Below are positions 21,180 to 32,483 of a stretch of 64,000 nucleotides of DNA, piece by piece (the first letter of the stretch is position 1; each line of letters begins with the position of its first letter). The DNA comes from Venturia oleaginea (lineage: Eukaryota > Ascomycota > Dothideomycetes > Venturiales > Venturiaceae): NCBI GenBank assembly GCA_013176395.1, contig JABMLP010000016.1:682001-746000 (forward strand), given 5' to 3'. The notes under the pieces are model-generated. The model was not told where the DNA came from. It saw only the letters and a list, made by a program, of their open reading frames with translations, and ran no database searches. Both the position numbers and the translations under genes were made by a program.

Positions 21180-23028
21180 ACGTATTCCACCATCGAGTGG
21201 GTCAACCCATCGAGCGGGTCAGTTTATGCCAAGACCAGCTGCTCCCTTATCAACACAATATGTCTCAACAACAAAACGCGCAATCATCTAACAGAGAAGG
21301 CAGAATTCAGCTTGCCCTTTCTGCCTACAATACCCACCAATTCCAAAGCCTCCGGCGCGCTGCTGAGGCGTTTGATATACCTCCTTCAACATTAACTAGG
21401 CGATATAACGGAATTACGTATCGCCTAGATACTCGCAACGCCCGACACAAGCTCACTACGACTGAAGAGCAGACAATTGTCCAATACATCCTCGACCTCG
21501 ATTCGCGAGGATTCGCGCCCCGGCTGTGTGAGGTAGCAGATATGGCGGATAAACTACTGGGTGTACGCGGTGGAGAGCCAGTAGGGAAAAACTGGGCTGA
21601 GAGGTTCATAACGCGCTCAGATAAGCTCAAGATGGCCTTCAATCGAGCTAAGGATAGGCAGAGGATACTATAGGAAGATCCAGAGATTATTGGCGCGTGG
21701 TTCAAGCTCGTTACAGACACTAAGGCAAAGTACGGTATCCACGACGAGGATACGCACAACTTTGACGAGATTGGCTTCCAGATGGGCGTTATTGGGTCAA
21801 TGAAGGTCGTCACAGCTTCTGAAAGACGTACACGGCCTAATTTGATCCAGCCAGGCGATCGCGAGTGGGTTACAGTTATCCAGAGCATCTGCGCCGCCGG
21901 GTATGCGACCCCGCCATTCATTATCTACAAAGGACGCGTTCATATCTCTGCGTGGTATAAGGAGGCAGATATGCCACGGAATTGGAAGCTCTCGGTCTTT
22001 GAGAACGGCTGGACAAATAATGCGCTTGGTCTTGAGTGGTTGAAGCACTTTGACGCGTATACAAAGGCGCGGCAGGTGGGGGTATACAGGCTGCTTATTT
22101 TGGACGGCCATGAGAGCCATCTCAGCCAGGATTTCAAGGACTACTGCCTCGAAAACAAGATTATAACCCTCTGCATGCCATCGCACTCGTTGCATATACT
22201 CCAGCCCCTTGACGTGGTCTGCTTCTCGCCGTTGAAGCGCAAGTACTCCCAACGCGTCCGGGACTTGGCACGCCAACACGTGTACCATATCAACAAGGAA
22301 GGCTTTCTCCCTGCCTTCAAAGACGCGTTTTTCGACGTGTTTACGAAAGAGAACTGTCAAAAGGCTTTTGAGGCAGTAGGGCTAGTCCCTATCGACGCGC
22401 AGGTGGTGTTGGATCGCCTTGAAGTACGGCTACGAACCCCGCCAGAAACCCATCTCCCAGAAACGCCGTGGCAGTCCAAGACTCCAAGCCATACTTATGA
22501 ATTTGGATCCCAATCCAAGTTCGTAAGCGAGTCTTTTACTCGGTCACCAGTTACTGCGCAGGCAGGCTTTTCCCAGCTTGTTAAGGGCGCTGAATTGATG
22601 CTACACCAAAACGCTCTGCTTGTTGCGCGTAACCGCGAGCTTGAAGAGCAATTAGCAGTAACAACGAACCGAAAATCGCGCCAAAGGAAGTGGATCCAGC
22701 AAGGTGGTACTATTCAGTATGGGACTGCAGCAGCGCAGGTAGCTGCAGAGGCGTCTATAGCGCCTCAGGGATCAAAGAAGGCTCGTGGTAGTGGTGGTCA
22801 AGAAACAGCCCGACCAATTCAACGGCGCTGTAGGAACTGCGGCGCAGCTGGGCATAATGCGCGAACTTGTAAAAAAGATATCGAGATATCTTCTGAATCA
22901 AATAGCAGCACGACGGACTTAGAATCTATTGTTGATAGCGATTAAATTGAAGAGTCGTAACATAAGTTGGTCGTGCCAAGCCTTTTTGACCCGCTCGATG
23001 GGTTGACCCGCTCGATGGTGGAATACGT
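21180..23028 (+). mobile_element. pogo/Fot1-type DNA transposon (1.85 kb)
   Basis: Terminal inverted repeats of 42 bp lie at 21180-21221 and 22987-23028. They differ at one position (GAGTGGG against GAGCGGG) and are flanked by TA on both sides (21178-21179, 23029-23030). Each repeat itself contains two tandem copies of CATCGAGYGGGTCAA, a likely transposase binding site. The body carries one transposase gene. The near-identity of the ends indicates recent activity. Confidence 0.93.
21260..22945 (+). pseudogene. pogo/Fot1 transposase with one nonsense codon
   Basis: A single frame from ATG 21260 to TAA 22945 is broken only by TAG at 21671-21673. An N-terminal psq-type helix-turn-helix (FQSLRRAAEAFDIPPSTLTR) and a CENP-B-type DNA-binding region (GKNWAERFITRSDKLKMAFN) precede the DDE_1 catalytic core. 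The core has Asp in HNFDEIGFQMGV, Asp in YRLLILDGHESHLSQDF, and the third Asp in HILQPLDVVCFSPLKRKY. The C-terminus ends with a CCHC zinc knuckle (CRNCGAAGHNARTC). The TAG lies where relatives have a short linker (RIL*EDPE). A C-to-T change in CAG at a CpA site would explain it. Otherwise the gene is complete at 561 residues. Confidence 0.88.
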
Positions 23029-23032
23029 TACA

Positions 23033-23042
23033 AGATATAAAT
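23033..23042 (+). promoter_or_regulatory. TATA box of the cysteine-rich gene
   Basis: GATATAAATA starts about five bases after the right inverted repeat and its TA target duplication, and about 95 bp before the ATG at 23135. The core promoter therefore abuts the transposon. Confidence 0.5.
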
Positions 23043-23134
23043 ACCTATATACCTGTTTCCACAGTGCCGTCGCTTGCAAACAGTCCCTCGTAATCTTTAC
23101 CGTTCTTAATATCTGAACATCTTCAACGCTCAAA

Positions 23135-23511
23135 ATGTGCTTTCTTCTCTACACGTTAACAGTTGTCCTCGCCGCCATACAGCAAGTCTCCGGATCTGCT
23201 ATTATAAACGCTCGAGGTATAGAAGCTACAGGAGGTCCCGCTACTTCAAATGAAAAAATACATGGCTGTGGGAAATGTTATGCGTTTGGTAACAAAGAAA
23301 TCGTACGTTCCATTAAACATGTTTACACCATGTGACTTCTCGGCTGATAAACTATTGTAGAAATGGGGGTGTGATAGTGGAATAAAGTCATGCACGACTA
23401 GTTGCTCTTATGACGACCTACGAAAACGTGCCAAAGTGTGCTGTGTATGTTCTATCTCTCTCTCCGAACTTCAGGGCCGTGCTAACGTGTTCGTAGGACA
23501 TTTTTTGTTGA
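23135..23511 (+). CDS. Small cysteine-rich secreted protein (effector-like)
   Basis: Three exons, 23135-23302, 23361-23444 and 23497-23511, join in phase to give 88 residues. The 58-bp and 52-bp introns have GTACGT...TTGTAG and GTATGT...GCTAAC...GTAG signals. The N-terminus is a signal peptide (FLLYTLTVVLAAIQQVSGSA), with cleavage likely near residue 20-22. The mature part carries eight cysteines at about 45, 48, 60, 67, 71, 83, 84 and 88, spaced C-x2-C-x11-C-x6-C-x3-C-x11-CC-x3-C, including a CC pair and a C-terminal Cys. This size, cysteine density and secretion signal are typical of fungal effectors and antimicrobial-type small proteins. I do not recognise a named family. Unspliced reading stops at 23335, so simple gene finders would miss all but two of the cysteines. 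Confidence 0.72.
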
Positions 23512-23878
23512 TGATATCCCGGAGACAATTCGATGAACATTGGCGCGGGTGAAGGTGATGAAGGTGATGGCGAGGGTGTTCATTGGAACACGTACAATCT
23601 CTTTCTTTAGTTTGCCGAGGCGTCCCATCGCTTCAAATGTCTTTCAATTGAATCAAAAAGAGGCAGGACGTGGCCTGAGATTATTGTATGGGACATCTCG
23701 AGGTGGATATTATGAATTCTTTCCCAATATACGTCATACCACTGAAAAATTGTTTGCTTAAAATATTGGCGCTCGATGTCGTCGTGTCTGTCAACTCAAT
23801 CAACACAACATTACAATCGCAATCGCAATCGCAATCGCAACTCCATCCAGAATCAAAGAACTTACCGCAAACATCAGA
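23512..23878. other. Intergenic with a CAATCG hexamer repeat
   Basis: No gene. About four tandem copies of CAATCG lie at 23815-23838, just upstream of the next start codon. GGTGATGAAGGTGATGG-type short repeats lie near 23550. Confidence 0.4.
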
Positions 23879-24540
23879 ATGGCAGAAGCACTCATATATC
23901 CAGACGTGGAGACCGTAGACATCATAGTCACGGAAGAGGCAGACGATGGTCTTACACCACCACCAGACCCAGGTACGCCTTTCCCCTCAACTCGTGCAAT
24001 GCAAAATAGAGAACTAAACCATGCCCAGCAACACTTTCTAAAGACAACCATGCATCGCTGACAGTCTCGCCCTGGTCAGCCTACGGTCCAAACCACGGCA
24101 TCGGCGCCTTCATGTCTCTCAACCCTCCTCAACCCGTCCTCCTCTTCGCAGACGCCCTGCACGCAAATGAATTCCAAGCACAGCACGCACCAACCTCAAC
24201 ACGACTCGTACCAGGCAAGAACACACACTGGCCTTATGTCAATGCGCCGGCTGGACTGGAACGGGTCTACTCGGTAAAAGAGCATCATGAGCAAGGTGAA
24301 ACTGTATCGGATGGAGAGGGAACGGCAGGTGTTGATGAGGGAGGATTCGTATTCGAGTTTGGCAGGGAGAATGAGGCCAAGTTGTTCAACAGGGAGATCG
24401 GAAGCGTGGGTACGATCCAAAAGAAAGAGGAGAGAGGTGGAGTCTGGAATGTGTTCGTTGAAACGAGGTCTAACCTTCATAACTTAAATTTCGCTGGACC
24501 TCTTGTGCCAAAGAGTTTTTGGCTATCCACTGAACTTTGA
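23879..24540 (+). CDS. Hypothetical protein (201 residues)
   Basis: Exon 1 (23879-23972) begins MAEALIYPDVETVDIIVTEE and is followed by a 56-bp intron (23973-24028, GTACGC...CTAAAC...CCCAG). Exon 2 (24029-24540) continues in phase with NHASLTVSPWSAYGPNHGIG and AFMSLNPPQPVLLFADALHA. The C-terminal half (GGFVFEFGRENEAKLFNREI) is less distinctive. No signal peptide, membrane helix or known motif is seen, and no family is recognised. Consistent splicing across a shifted frame is the main support. The C-terminus could be extended by a further intron. Confidence 0.5.
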
Positions 24541-26271
24541 TCGCGCTCCTGAATGTCTGTTTCAATTTGGCAAGGCGCGTTCAGCACGCTATTTCAGTTC
24601 TGTTCTCCATGTCTGAGATGGTGAGGCCCACATGGTGGCGGGAAGATCCATCGATTCCATCGGTTCTTTCAATCCGACTGTCCGATTGCAGGGTTGACTG
24701 ACACATGTCAGACTCGAGTAGCCGCTCAAGTCCTGTCTGAAAATGGTATGTTTCGGTGGCCTTGAGAATCGAAGCGTGTGAAAATTGAAGATGCACAAAG
24801 ATCATTGACTTCTGGAACGCAGAGTACTCTGCTTCACGTAAGGAGGATCGTGGAGTCTCGGAACTGGACAAGACGTCTGAGCATGTTTGATAGTTTACGA
24901 TTCCGGAGCGTCTCTGCGCGCGCATGCTACGTGCGATAGGAGGTACTTCGTCCTAGCAAGCGGCACCGTTTCCAAGATCTGTTCTCAATTCCCTTGTGGG
25001 CAAGAATGATAGCGACTCTGATACTGGTTTTGGGCGGCAACTATTGGAGATTCTGCAGGCAGCCACAAAACATGATGACGGACAGAGAACAAAAGCAAGA
25101 AGCGCTGGTCACGTTTCCAGGCTAGAATAGAAGTGCTTGTTTCTTATCCAGTTCATTTGTCGTTTCTATTTGTGCTCCTACTTTGTTTGCGGCGTGCTCT
25201 CCAATGACCATTCGCAAAAGCAATTCTTTCCTTCCACCCGTCACAGATCCCTTCTCTCTTCAATGCGACTTTTTTTGTCGACTCCTGAACCACTCAGATG
25301 GTGGACAAAGACGTTGCCGTCATAAATGGTAATCTGGGCGCCATGACTGCGCCAAAATCTTTCTGTCGAAGTTGACCAGAGCGTCGGTCAGATCGCAGCC
25401 ATGTTGGGCCTGGCTCAGGTAGAATAGAATAACCTGCCCAGGGGCTGCCGCATTCACTAATGAAGAGCACAGATCCGAGCGAGGTGCTAAGTAGAGAGGA
25501 CTCCTAACTCACGGACAAGAGTGCGAAGATTCGGTTCTCGAGGAAAGCGTGCGGAATTTGTAGACGTCTGTATCAGCAACCGCCAGTTTTGGGCCCTAGC
25601 CAGTGTTTAGGCTGCGCGCATAACAACATGGGCGGCCTACGTACTTAACATGTTACAGATTTCAGCGGTTTTGAGAGATGGACCCTACCACGATTTGAAT
25701 GGGTCGTGCTGAGTCTGCATGACTTCCCCGAGCCGCTGCGAAGGACTGGCCAATTGGACAAATCCCAAAGGGCCGTGGCGTTTTAAGCGCGAGGTTCGTT
25801 CGAAGAGGTCGAAGCTGTTAATCCTTAGTGACGGAGCGAAGCGAGTCTCAAAATCCCTCCTGTTCTTCTGGAACTACTCCGTACACTCCAGTTCCACTAG
25901 AGATTCCGACTCTATTAAACCTCACCGTCGCCGATAGCACCCTAGTAATCTCGCCTCCACTCCATTAACTCCCTCGTCAATCGTTGTCATTTCGCGAAGG
26001 GATTGTCATATTATTCGCCGGAGCTCGGTGTGCTTCATTTCGTCAACAAGCCATACGCGGGCCACACACCTCCCTGGATACAACACCACCATACTTTCGC
26101 AAAACCTCGTGCGCCATTTTTCGATTCGAATTTACGACGAAGATTGTCAGGCCATCTGTTGAACCCGGGGATATCCGTCCCATCCCTTTGGCCAACTGGT
26201 TTATCTGAGTTTATGTGGTGGTCATTTCCCGCCGCAAGGCTTTGATTGTGCCTCACTGAGTTGGAGAGCCA
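24541..26271. other. 1.7-kb stretch without a recognised gene
   Basis: Only short frames on both strands, none with a domain. The last part should contain the promoter and 5' UTR of the LIM gene at 26272. No tRNA, repeat array or transposon ends were seen. Confidence 0.4.
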
Positions 26272-28795
26272 ATGATGGCGACAAGCACAAGACCTGAGAG
26301 TCTTTTACCCACAATAAAATGCTCTACATGTGCTCAAGAGATCGACTTGATGAGTCTGGCAGACCACATCTGCACCCCTCCTTCGAGTAGGTGCTCAATC
26401 TCGGCGATACCTGGGTATGCACCTAATATTTAACGAAAACGAAACAGAATCTCCCAGGCAAGGAAAAAGAGCCACTGGATCTGATCTACTTAATCTACGA
26501 CCGAACTCTGCGAGCCATTCGAACTGCCTGCCTTTTGAGGATTCAGCAGCACAATCCCTTGCTGCCCCGAATGCTCCACCAAAGTCTGTTGGATACCTTC
26601 GACCAGGAAAAATCGTACCACCACGCATTGATGCATTCGCGGCCAGTACGTGAAATTATCACTCTTCTGTCAGCACTTTGCTAATTTTGACAGATCAACG
26701 ATTCCTTCAAGTTGCCGGCTCCTCAACTCTCCTCTCGGATCGCAGCAACTACAGTGACGGACAAAGCACAGCTCCTTTTACTCCTAACACCCAGATAACA
26801 ACACCTTCATCAATGTCTTCACGCAAACCCAGTCCGCCTTCTAGGTCGCCAAGTCCACCATCTACAAATTTTGCTTCTAATCTCGATTCTACTTTTCCTC
26901 CTTTGGCACTGAAATCCAACTTACTTAATGGAGCTAAGGGGCTGCCAATGAACAACATGTATGCGCCTCTGTCTCCTAGGCCTCAAGGTGGCGCAGAAGT
27001 TCTGCAAAGGATGAATACAATTGCGCCGGGGCCATTTGGACATCGAGTAAGGCCAAGTCAGGAACGTCTATCAAACGTACCGAATGCAGAAGGACGGTGC
27101 GTTCACTCTCGCAATGGTTCGATGAAGCAGCAATTCCGAAATGAACAAGGTCGCCAGCACTTTCGAAAGGCATCGACCGCGTCTTCGGTTCGATCGCAAG
27201 GGTCTCACTATTCACAGCAGTCTGCGGACTCCCAAAAATATAATCGCTTCAACGAATTGGCAATGGGCCATCGAGGGCGACCTTCAGAGGCTATTGACAA
27301 ATTTTTGAATGAACTACAAAGCGAGCCATCCGGATCACCCATAAAAAGCCCAGAATTGATCAAGGCTAGAACATTCCCCGAGGACTTGGAAGATCGACCA
27401 AGACCGAGGTTCATTGGAGCGGGATTACCTCCACCACCCTCTGCACCTCATTATCGGACGGAGTTCTCGCAGCGGGAGCAGATCGAGCCGAAACGCCCAG
27501 GAACTTCCGCAGGTGCTACGGGTGCGGGCTATGGAGGATTTAGTGCTTTGTCTGATCCAGCGGTGCAGAGTTCGAGACCTTCACCTCAACCATACGGATA
27601 TGACAACTCAATACCGACCAACTCTACGCGGTCTCGCTCGAGAACGATTACGCAGATATCGAATACAATTCCCGTCCCCCAGATACCCCTATTTGAGCGG
27701 CCAAGGGCCTCACCTCTTCCACCCGGAGAAAATATGTCTCTGCCTAACATATTACGAGCTGGATCACGGGAACGTACCCCAATGTCCGCTGGAGATCCGG
27801 TAGTCATCGGCGCCACTCGAACCCGATCAAGGACGATAACCAGGCCACCAGAGTCAAACAATGGTATGCGACCGCCGATGCCAGCCGCGCCAGCGTTTCC
27901 CACCCTGAATAGGCTCATGACTGATCAACCGATCAGAAATGAGATGTATCATTCTCCGAGTGACTCAGGCTCATCTGGATACGCTTCCACAGTCAGGTCT
28001 ACGCCTCCATCGTCAGTCGGATCCTCGATATCGCGAAGCGGCAGTACCGATAGCATCAACGAGAGACATTGGGATGGCGGTGCCCTGAAATCACCAGCGT
28101 TTCTCCAGCCCAATAGCTTACCAAGACCGAGGATTTCAACTTCCAACGAACTTTACGATCCTCCCGAATCGCCTGTGGACCCAGCAATCCAGAACATGAG
28201 ACTATCAAACGCTCCGGCAGCAGAGGATGGATCACGAAGAGTGAACATGGAGTCACAGCCACAGGGCGTACCCGACATGCGCCCGTTGCTAACAACAGTA
28301 ACAGCTGCGACAGCTTTCAACAGGCCTATCCCAAGCAAAGGTAACTGTGAGGCCTGCCAACAACCCATATATGGCAAATCCATCAAAGCAGCAGGTGGAA
28401 ACTTGACCGGGCGTTACCACAAAGAATGTTTTGCCTGCAAAACATGCCAGGCACCATTCCCGACAGCAGAATTCTACGTGCTAAACAACGCACCGTACTG
28501 TGGTCGCCACTACCACGAATTGAACGATTCGCTATGTCGAAAATGCGATTCCGGTATTGAAGGACAATACCTGCAAACGGATCGAAGGGAGAAATATCAT
28601 GCGCATTGTTTTTCTTGCATGGAGTGTCGGGTGAGACTCACGGAGGATTATTTTGAAGTCAACGGCAAACCCTTTTGCGAAAGGCATGCCTACTCCATGA
28701 CCAGAAATCGCGCGCCGCAGTATGGGAATAGTAGTCTGGGAGTTCATGGTGCGAGTAGACCGGAGAAGAGAAGGACAAGACTTATGATGATGTAA
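26272..28795 (+). CDS. LIM-domain protein, paxillin-like
   Basis: Three exons, 26272-26386, 26448-26645 and 26694-28795, are separated by introns of 61 and 48 bp and give 804 residues in one frame. The N-terminus carries a small zinc-binding-like motif, IKCSTCAQEIDLMSLADHIC. Then comes a long Ser/Pro-rich disordered region with repeated RSRTIT segments. The C-terminus has two LIM domains: NCEACQQPIYGK...HKECFACKTC...CGRHYHE (about 655-713) and LCRKCDSGIEG...HCFSCMECRVRL...CERHAY (about 718-770). LIM domains bind protein partners through two zinc ions each. The arrangement of a disordered N-terminus and C-terminal LIM domains matches fungal paxillin-like proteins (Pxl1), which act at sites of polarised growth and septation. 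The role is inferred from this layout. Confidence 0.85.
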
Positions 28796-29352
28796 TGGTG
28801 TTCTTCTATCTTCTGTTCTGGTTGGCCGATTCGAGGATCCGAATCTCACTTCTTCCTGTTATCTTTCATTGTTCCTTTCGATTTGCGTTTTCGATACCCC
28901 TGGGCGGAATTGCGACCTGCTTTTTAGACCACTCGACGCATGGACGTGGTCTGTTGTTTACGATATTGGCATTTTGTTGCGGTGGCATGTTTGCAATTTC
29001 AGCCGCTTGGCTATGACTTACTCCAGCATTCGCATTTCATGCAGTAGTACTACGCATGAGACAACCTGATAGCTTGTATATAATCTCAATCTTAATAGAT
29101 GGAGCTGGCTTTTGCTAGCTACCAGACCAGACTCCTTCCCATAACAACCCTATGTCCCATCAATAGCAATAAAATCTATCAGGATGAACCAGAGTCATCT
29201 TCGATATAATTTTTTCCATAAACCCAATAAAGCTCACCCCTGTCCAAATGACGCCCCAAACCTCCAGCTCCAGTCCCTGCATCTCTCCCGCCCAAAATAA
29301 ATTTCCACCCTGAAAACCACAACCACCAAATAATGCGCCAAACCCCCCCAAA
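28796..29352. other. Intergenic, LIM 3' region and SAM35 promoter
   Basis: No gene is supported. A minus-strand frame opposite the SAM35 first exon is a shadow. Sequence upstream of 29353 is strongly C/A-rich. Confidence 0.4.
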
Positions 29353-30545
29353 ATGACGACTCCCACCTCCTCCACAAATAACCCAAACCAAACGAATCCC
29401 TCACAACGTCCCTCCCACTCCTGGACCATACCAGCACCATTGAAACGTCTGTTCGATAGATTCCCACTCATAACGTATCCGGAGAATGAGCTTCCGGTGA
29501 GGTCTGTGAGGGGTCCTGGAAGGGAAGTTAGGAGGGAGATAGGTGCGTTTTATGATGCTTGTGAGGGGGGGAAGAGGGAAGGGGATGGTGAGAATGGAGG
29601 GCAGAATGAGGATGCGCTGCATGCTTTTTTTAGTTGGACGGATGAGAGGGAGGGAGGACCTATGGTTGCGAGTTTTAATCCTGGGTGTTTGAGGTGGCAG
29701 GTAAGCTTGAATCTTTGTACGGCAGAAGAGCTTGGGAAGGAAGAATGGATTGGACGCACTGCTAATAAGTGGTACAGGCATATCTTGTCTTTCGAGGCAT
29801 AAGGTTTCACGTTGTCCCTTCGAATAACCACGCTTCCTTTCCTTCCACTCTACCGTTATTGGCCTCGCATCCGGATGCTGGACCGCCATTCGTACAACCT
29901 GTTGTTCCAGCAGCAAGCTTGGAGAAGTGGGCGAGGAAGGATGAGCCTCTGTCGATGAGGGAGGATGTTTATATGTCTCTGGTTGAAGGACCTATACGGA
30001 GAGCTTGGGTACGTTCTCTTCAAGCCAAGTCGATCCGTTAAAGTCTCCAGACGAATGCTATGAAGCTGACAAGTACAGCTTTACCATATGTATCTTACAT
30101 CGAACTTCGAACTCCTCACAGTACCCTCCTACATAAACACCCAATCAAAATCGTCCCTTATCCGCGCAGTAACATCTCGAGAACTTCGTTCTTCCGCCGA
30201 AAAGGCCCTCCTTCAATACACACCTATCATTTCGGAGCACACCATATACCTTGAAGCAGAAGAAGCTTTCAAAGCTCTAGCTACCTATTTGAAAGGACAG
30301 ATGGATGCTGGCAGGACACCGACTACGCTGCTAGATGCTGCTGTGTTCAGTTACGTGTATCTGCTGTTGGAGTTTAACGAAGATTTATGGGCAGACAGGA
30401 TTTATGGGCAGACAGGAGGTTGCCAAATGTGGCCCGGAAATTCAATGGCTTGAGGGAACACACGGAGATCATCAAAAAGAGGCATTTCAGGGTGAGGCCG
30501 CCTGGGCTATGGCAGAGTTTGAATGCGAAGGAGATGGGCGGATAG
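29353..30545 (+). CDS. sam35: Sam35/metaxin-like mitochondrial sorting protein, C-terminus frameshifted
   Basis: Sam35 is part of the SAM complex that inserts beta-barrel proteins into the mitochondrial outer membrane. Exons 29353-29700, 29778-30008 and 30079 onward (introns 77 and 70 bp) read in phase. The N-terminal block PAPLKRLFDRFPLITYPENE is followed by FNPGCLRWQ/AYLVFRGIRFHVVPSNNHAS, the metaxin/Sam35 glutathione-transferase-like fold, and by a helical C-terminal part (TLLDAAVFSYVYLLLEFNED). An exact 17-bp tandem duplication (30382-30398, 30399-30415) then shifts the frame, and the product stops at 30453 (317 residues). With one copy the frame would continue through NGLREHTEIIKKRHF to a stop at 30543-30545. 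The normal tail is therefore lost unless the duplication is an artefact or strain polymorphism. Confidence 0.8.
30382..30415 (+). repeat. 17-bp tandem duplication inside SAM35
   Basis: GATTTATGGGCAGACAG is present twice head to tail, followed by GAGGTTG. Only GA is shared at the junction. The extra copy changes the reading frame of the last exon. Confidence 0.93.
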
Positions 30546-31005
30546 AATTGTCAGAAGACAGAAGTTCAGAACTTCAAAAATTGTCAACAGTGGACACCGG
30601 AAGAGTATTACTTTGAGGTCGTGATGCACGACTGAGAAAAGCGCATTATACCCTACTTGTTAAAAGCATGGAAAGGCAAGCAATTGCAGAAATGATTGCA
30701 CGAGTTATGACAAAGAACCAAACTCAGACCTGTATGCTGGCATTGCATCTCTTTCGGCATATTCCAAAAATAGACTTTGCTATGGAAGCTCGACTACCAA
30801 CGCCGGGTAACTATGAGCTACACATTCAATGGGGTCTAACCCACCAAAACATAACAACGGCTTCACTCCACGCCCGGGTAACAACAATACAATAAATAAA
30901 TGGGCGTTTGCCGCCTGATCTTTCCATCAATCAATCACCGAGCCAACGCCGTCAAGTACTTTGAACTCGTCCACTTCCTCTGTTTGCACCGCGAACATCG
31001 CGCAT
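30546..31005. other. Intergenic spacer
   Basis: About 460 bp between SAM35 and the BTB gene. A 75-codon open frame at 30668-30895 shows no recognisable content. Confidence 0.35.
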
Positions 31006-31851
31006 ATGGCGAGCGAGTCAGTCCAACTTCGCTATGTTCACAATTCAAATACTGACACTTCTGTAGACGTCCAGCAGAGGACAGTCCTTCGTCGGCCACC
31101 AAAAAAGCTAAACATCGAGACGACCCGACCAAGTCAGTCAATAACTCCGAGAGAAACTATGGAGGCTATCTTTCGTGATGATATCTTCTAGATTCTGGTT
31201 GCTATCGAGGGATTTCGGGCGTGCTTCTGTTTTGCAAATGCCAGAAATTTGACAATATCGATTTGGAATCGATCGCCTTCCAAATCTATTATGGATATTC
31301 GATTGTCAGATGGCACATCTCAGGCTAACATCTGATGTAGGTTCGGAAAGAGGACAGGCCACATCTTCGTCGGAACGGATACAAAGCCTTATAGTGTCCA
31401 CCATGATCTGATTTCGGCCTCTTCTGACTTCTTCGACAAAGCACTGAATGGCCAATCCAAGGAAAGAGGCGGCGATGTTCATCTACCCGAGCAAAAATCC
31501 AAAATCTTCGATATCTACCAGCGATGGCTCTATTCCGACAAAATCAACGAAATTTTGGAAGAGCCTGTAAATCACAAATTCTGGGTATCGTTTCAATTGT
31601 ATTTCCTTGGGGATACGATTCAGGATGAAGGTGTCCGCAACACCGCCATGAAACGTTTGATCAACGTGGCTAGATCAGAGGGATACTACCCTGCGGCTCC
31701 ATGGTATGTGCAGAAAGTCTACAAAAATACACCCAAAGGTTCCATGCTCCGGATGCTTCTTGTAGACTTTTGGGTTTTCTTTCAAGACCGAAGTTGGTAC
31801 GAACAGTATGAGTCTGAGGGGACCAACGGAGAATTCCCTTCGGAATTCTGA
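31006..31851 (+). CDS. BTB/POZ-domain protein
   Basis: The clear part is the exon from about 31341 to TGA 31851. It encodes GHIFVGTDTKPYSVHHDLIS, then ASSDFFDKALNGQSKERG and DVHLPEQKSKIFDIYQRWLY, the core of a BTB/POZ fold. This is the common fungal form in which a single BTB domain is followed by a helical tail. These proteins dimerise and often recruit Cul3, but fungal single-BTB proteins are mostly uncharacterised. A stop lies just upstream in the same frame, so an upstream exon is needed. The best candidate is 31006-31187 (MASESVQLRYVHNSN...), which is in the same frame but separated by in-frame stops. The donor site is not resolved. Confidence 0.65.
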
Positions 31852-32483
31852 TTCGAAGTCTCTAGAGGTCTTATGGATCACAAAAACGACAAGAATGCTC
31901 CAGCTGTTTTGACACGTCCGGGGGTTTCACGATCACAAGAAGACCTCGAGATGTGATTGACGTTCGAGTGGGCAGCGGGTCATGCAGTCGACAAGCTCGA
32001 ACCAATAACCCTGAACCCATCTTCAAGCATTCAAAATTCCCAATAACCCCAAGGTAAAATATCGTCGGGAATTCTCATACCTCGATCCCGTCCTCATACC
32101 CTCGAAACAGCCTCGAACTCACCACTCAACCCATCTTGAGGCAAGAATAACTTTGCGTGTAGACTTGCAATGGCTAAATTGACATGGATTAGGATGCCGC
32201 CTGGACACAATGAATGGTCAGAAAGGAGAAAATTCATCGGCAAACATCGAAGAACGGCCTTGAGGCAGGAGATCAAGGTCAGCTAGTACCTGGATGGTCA
32301 GGATGATTAATTACGCAGTTCTTGACATTACTTATCGGAATATTGGTGGCATAGAAATGTATTTTTCTTTTCACACGCAAATCGAACATGCAGATTTCCT
32401 TGCGATCTCGAAATCAACCATCGCCAGAAGATCTGGTTCGATCCCCAGATCAAGACACTTCGGACCATCGTCAAACTCACCAA
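31852..32483. other. Intergenic, no gene seen
   Basis: Roughly 630 bp between convergent coding regions. Only short frames, none recognised. Confidence 0.35.
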
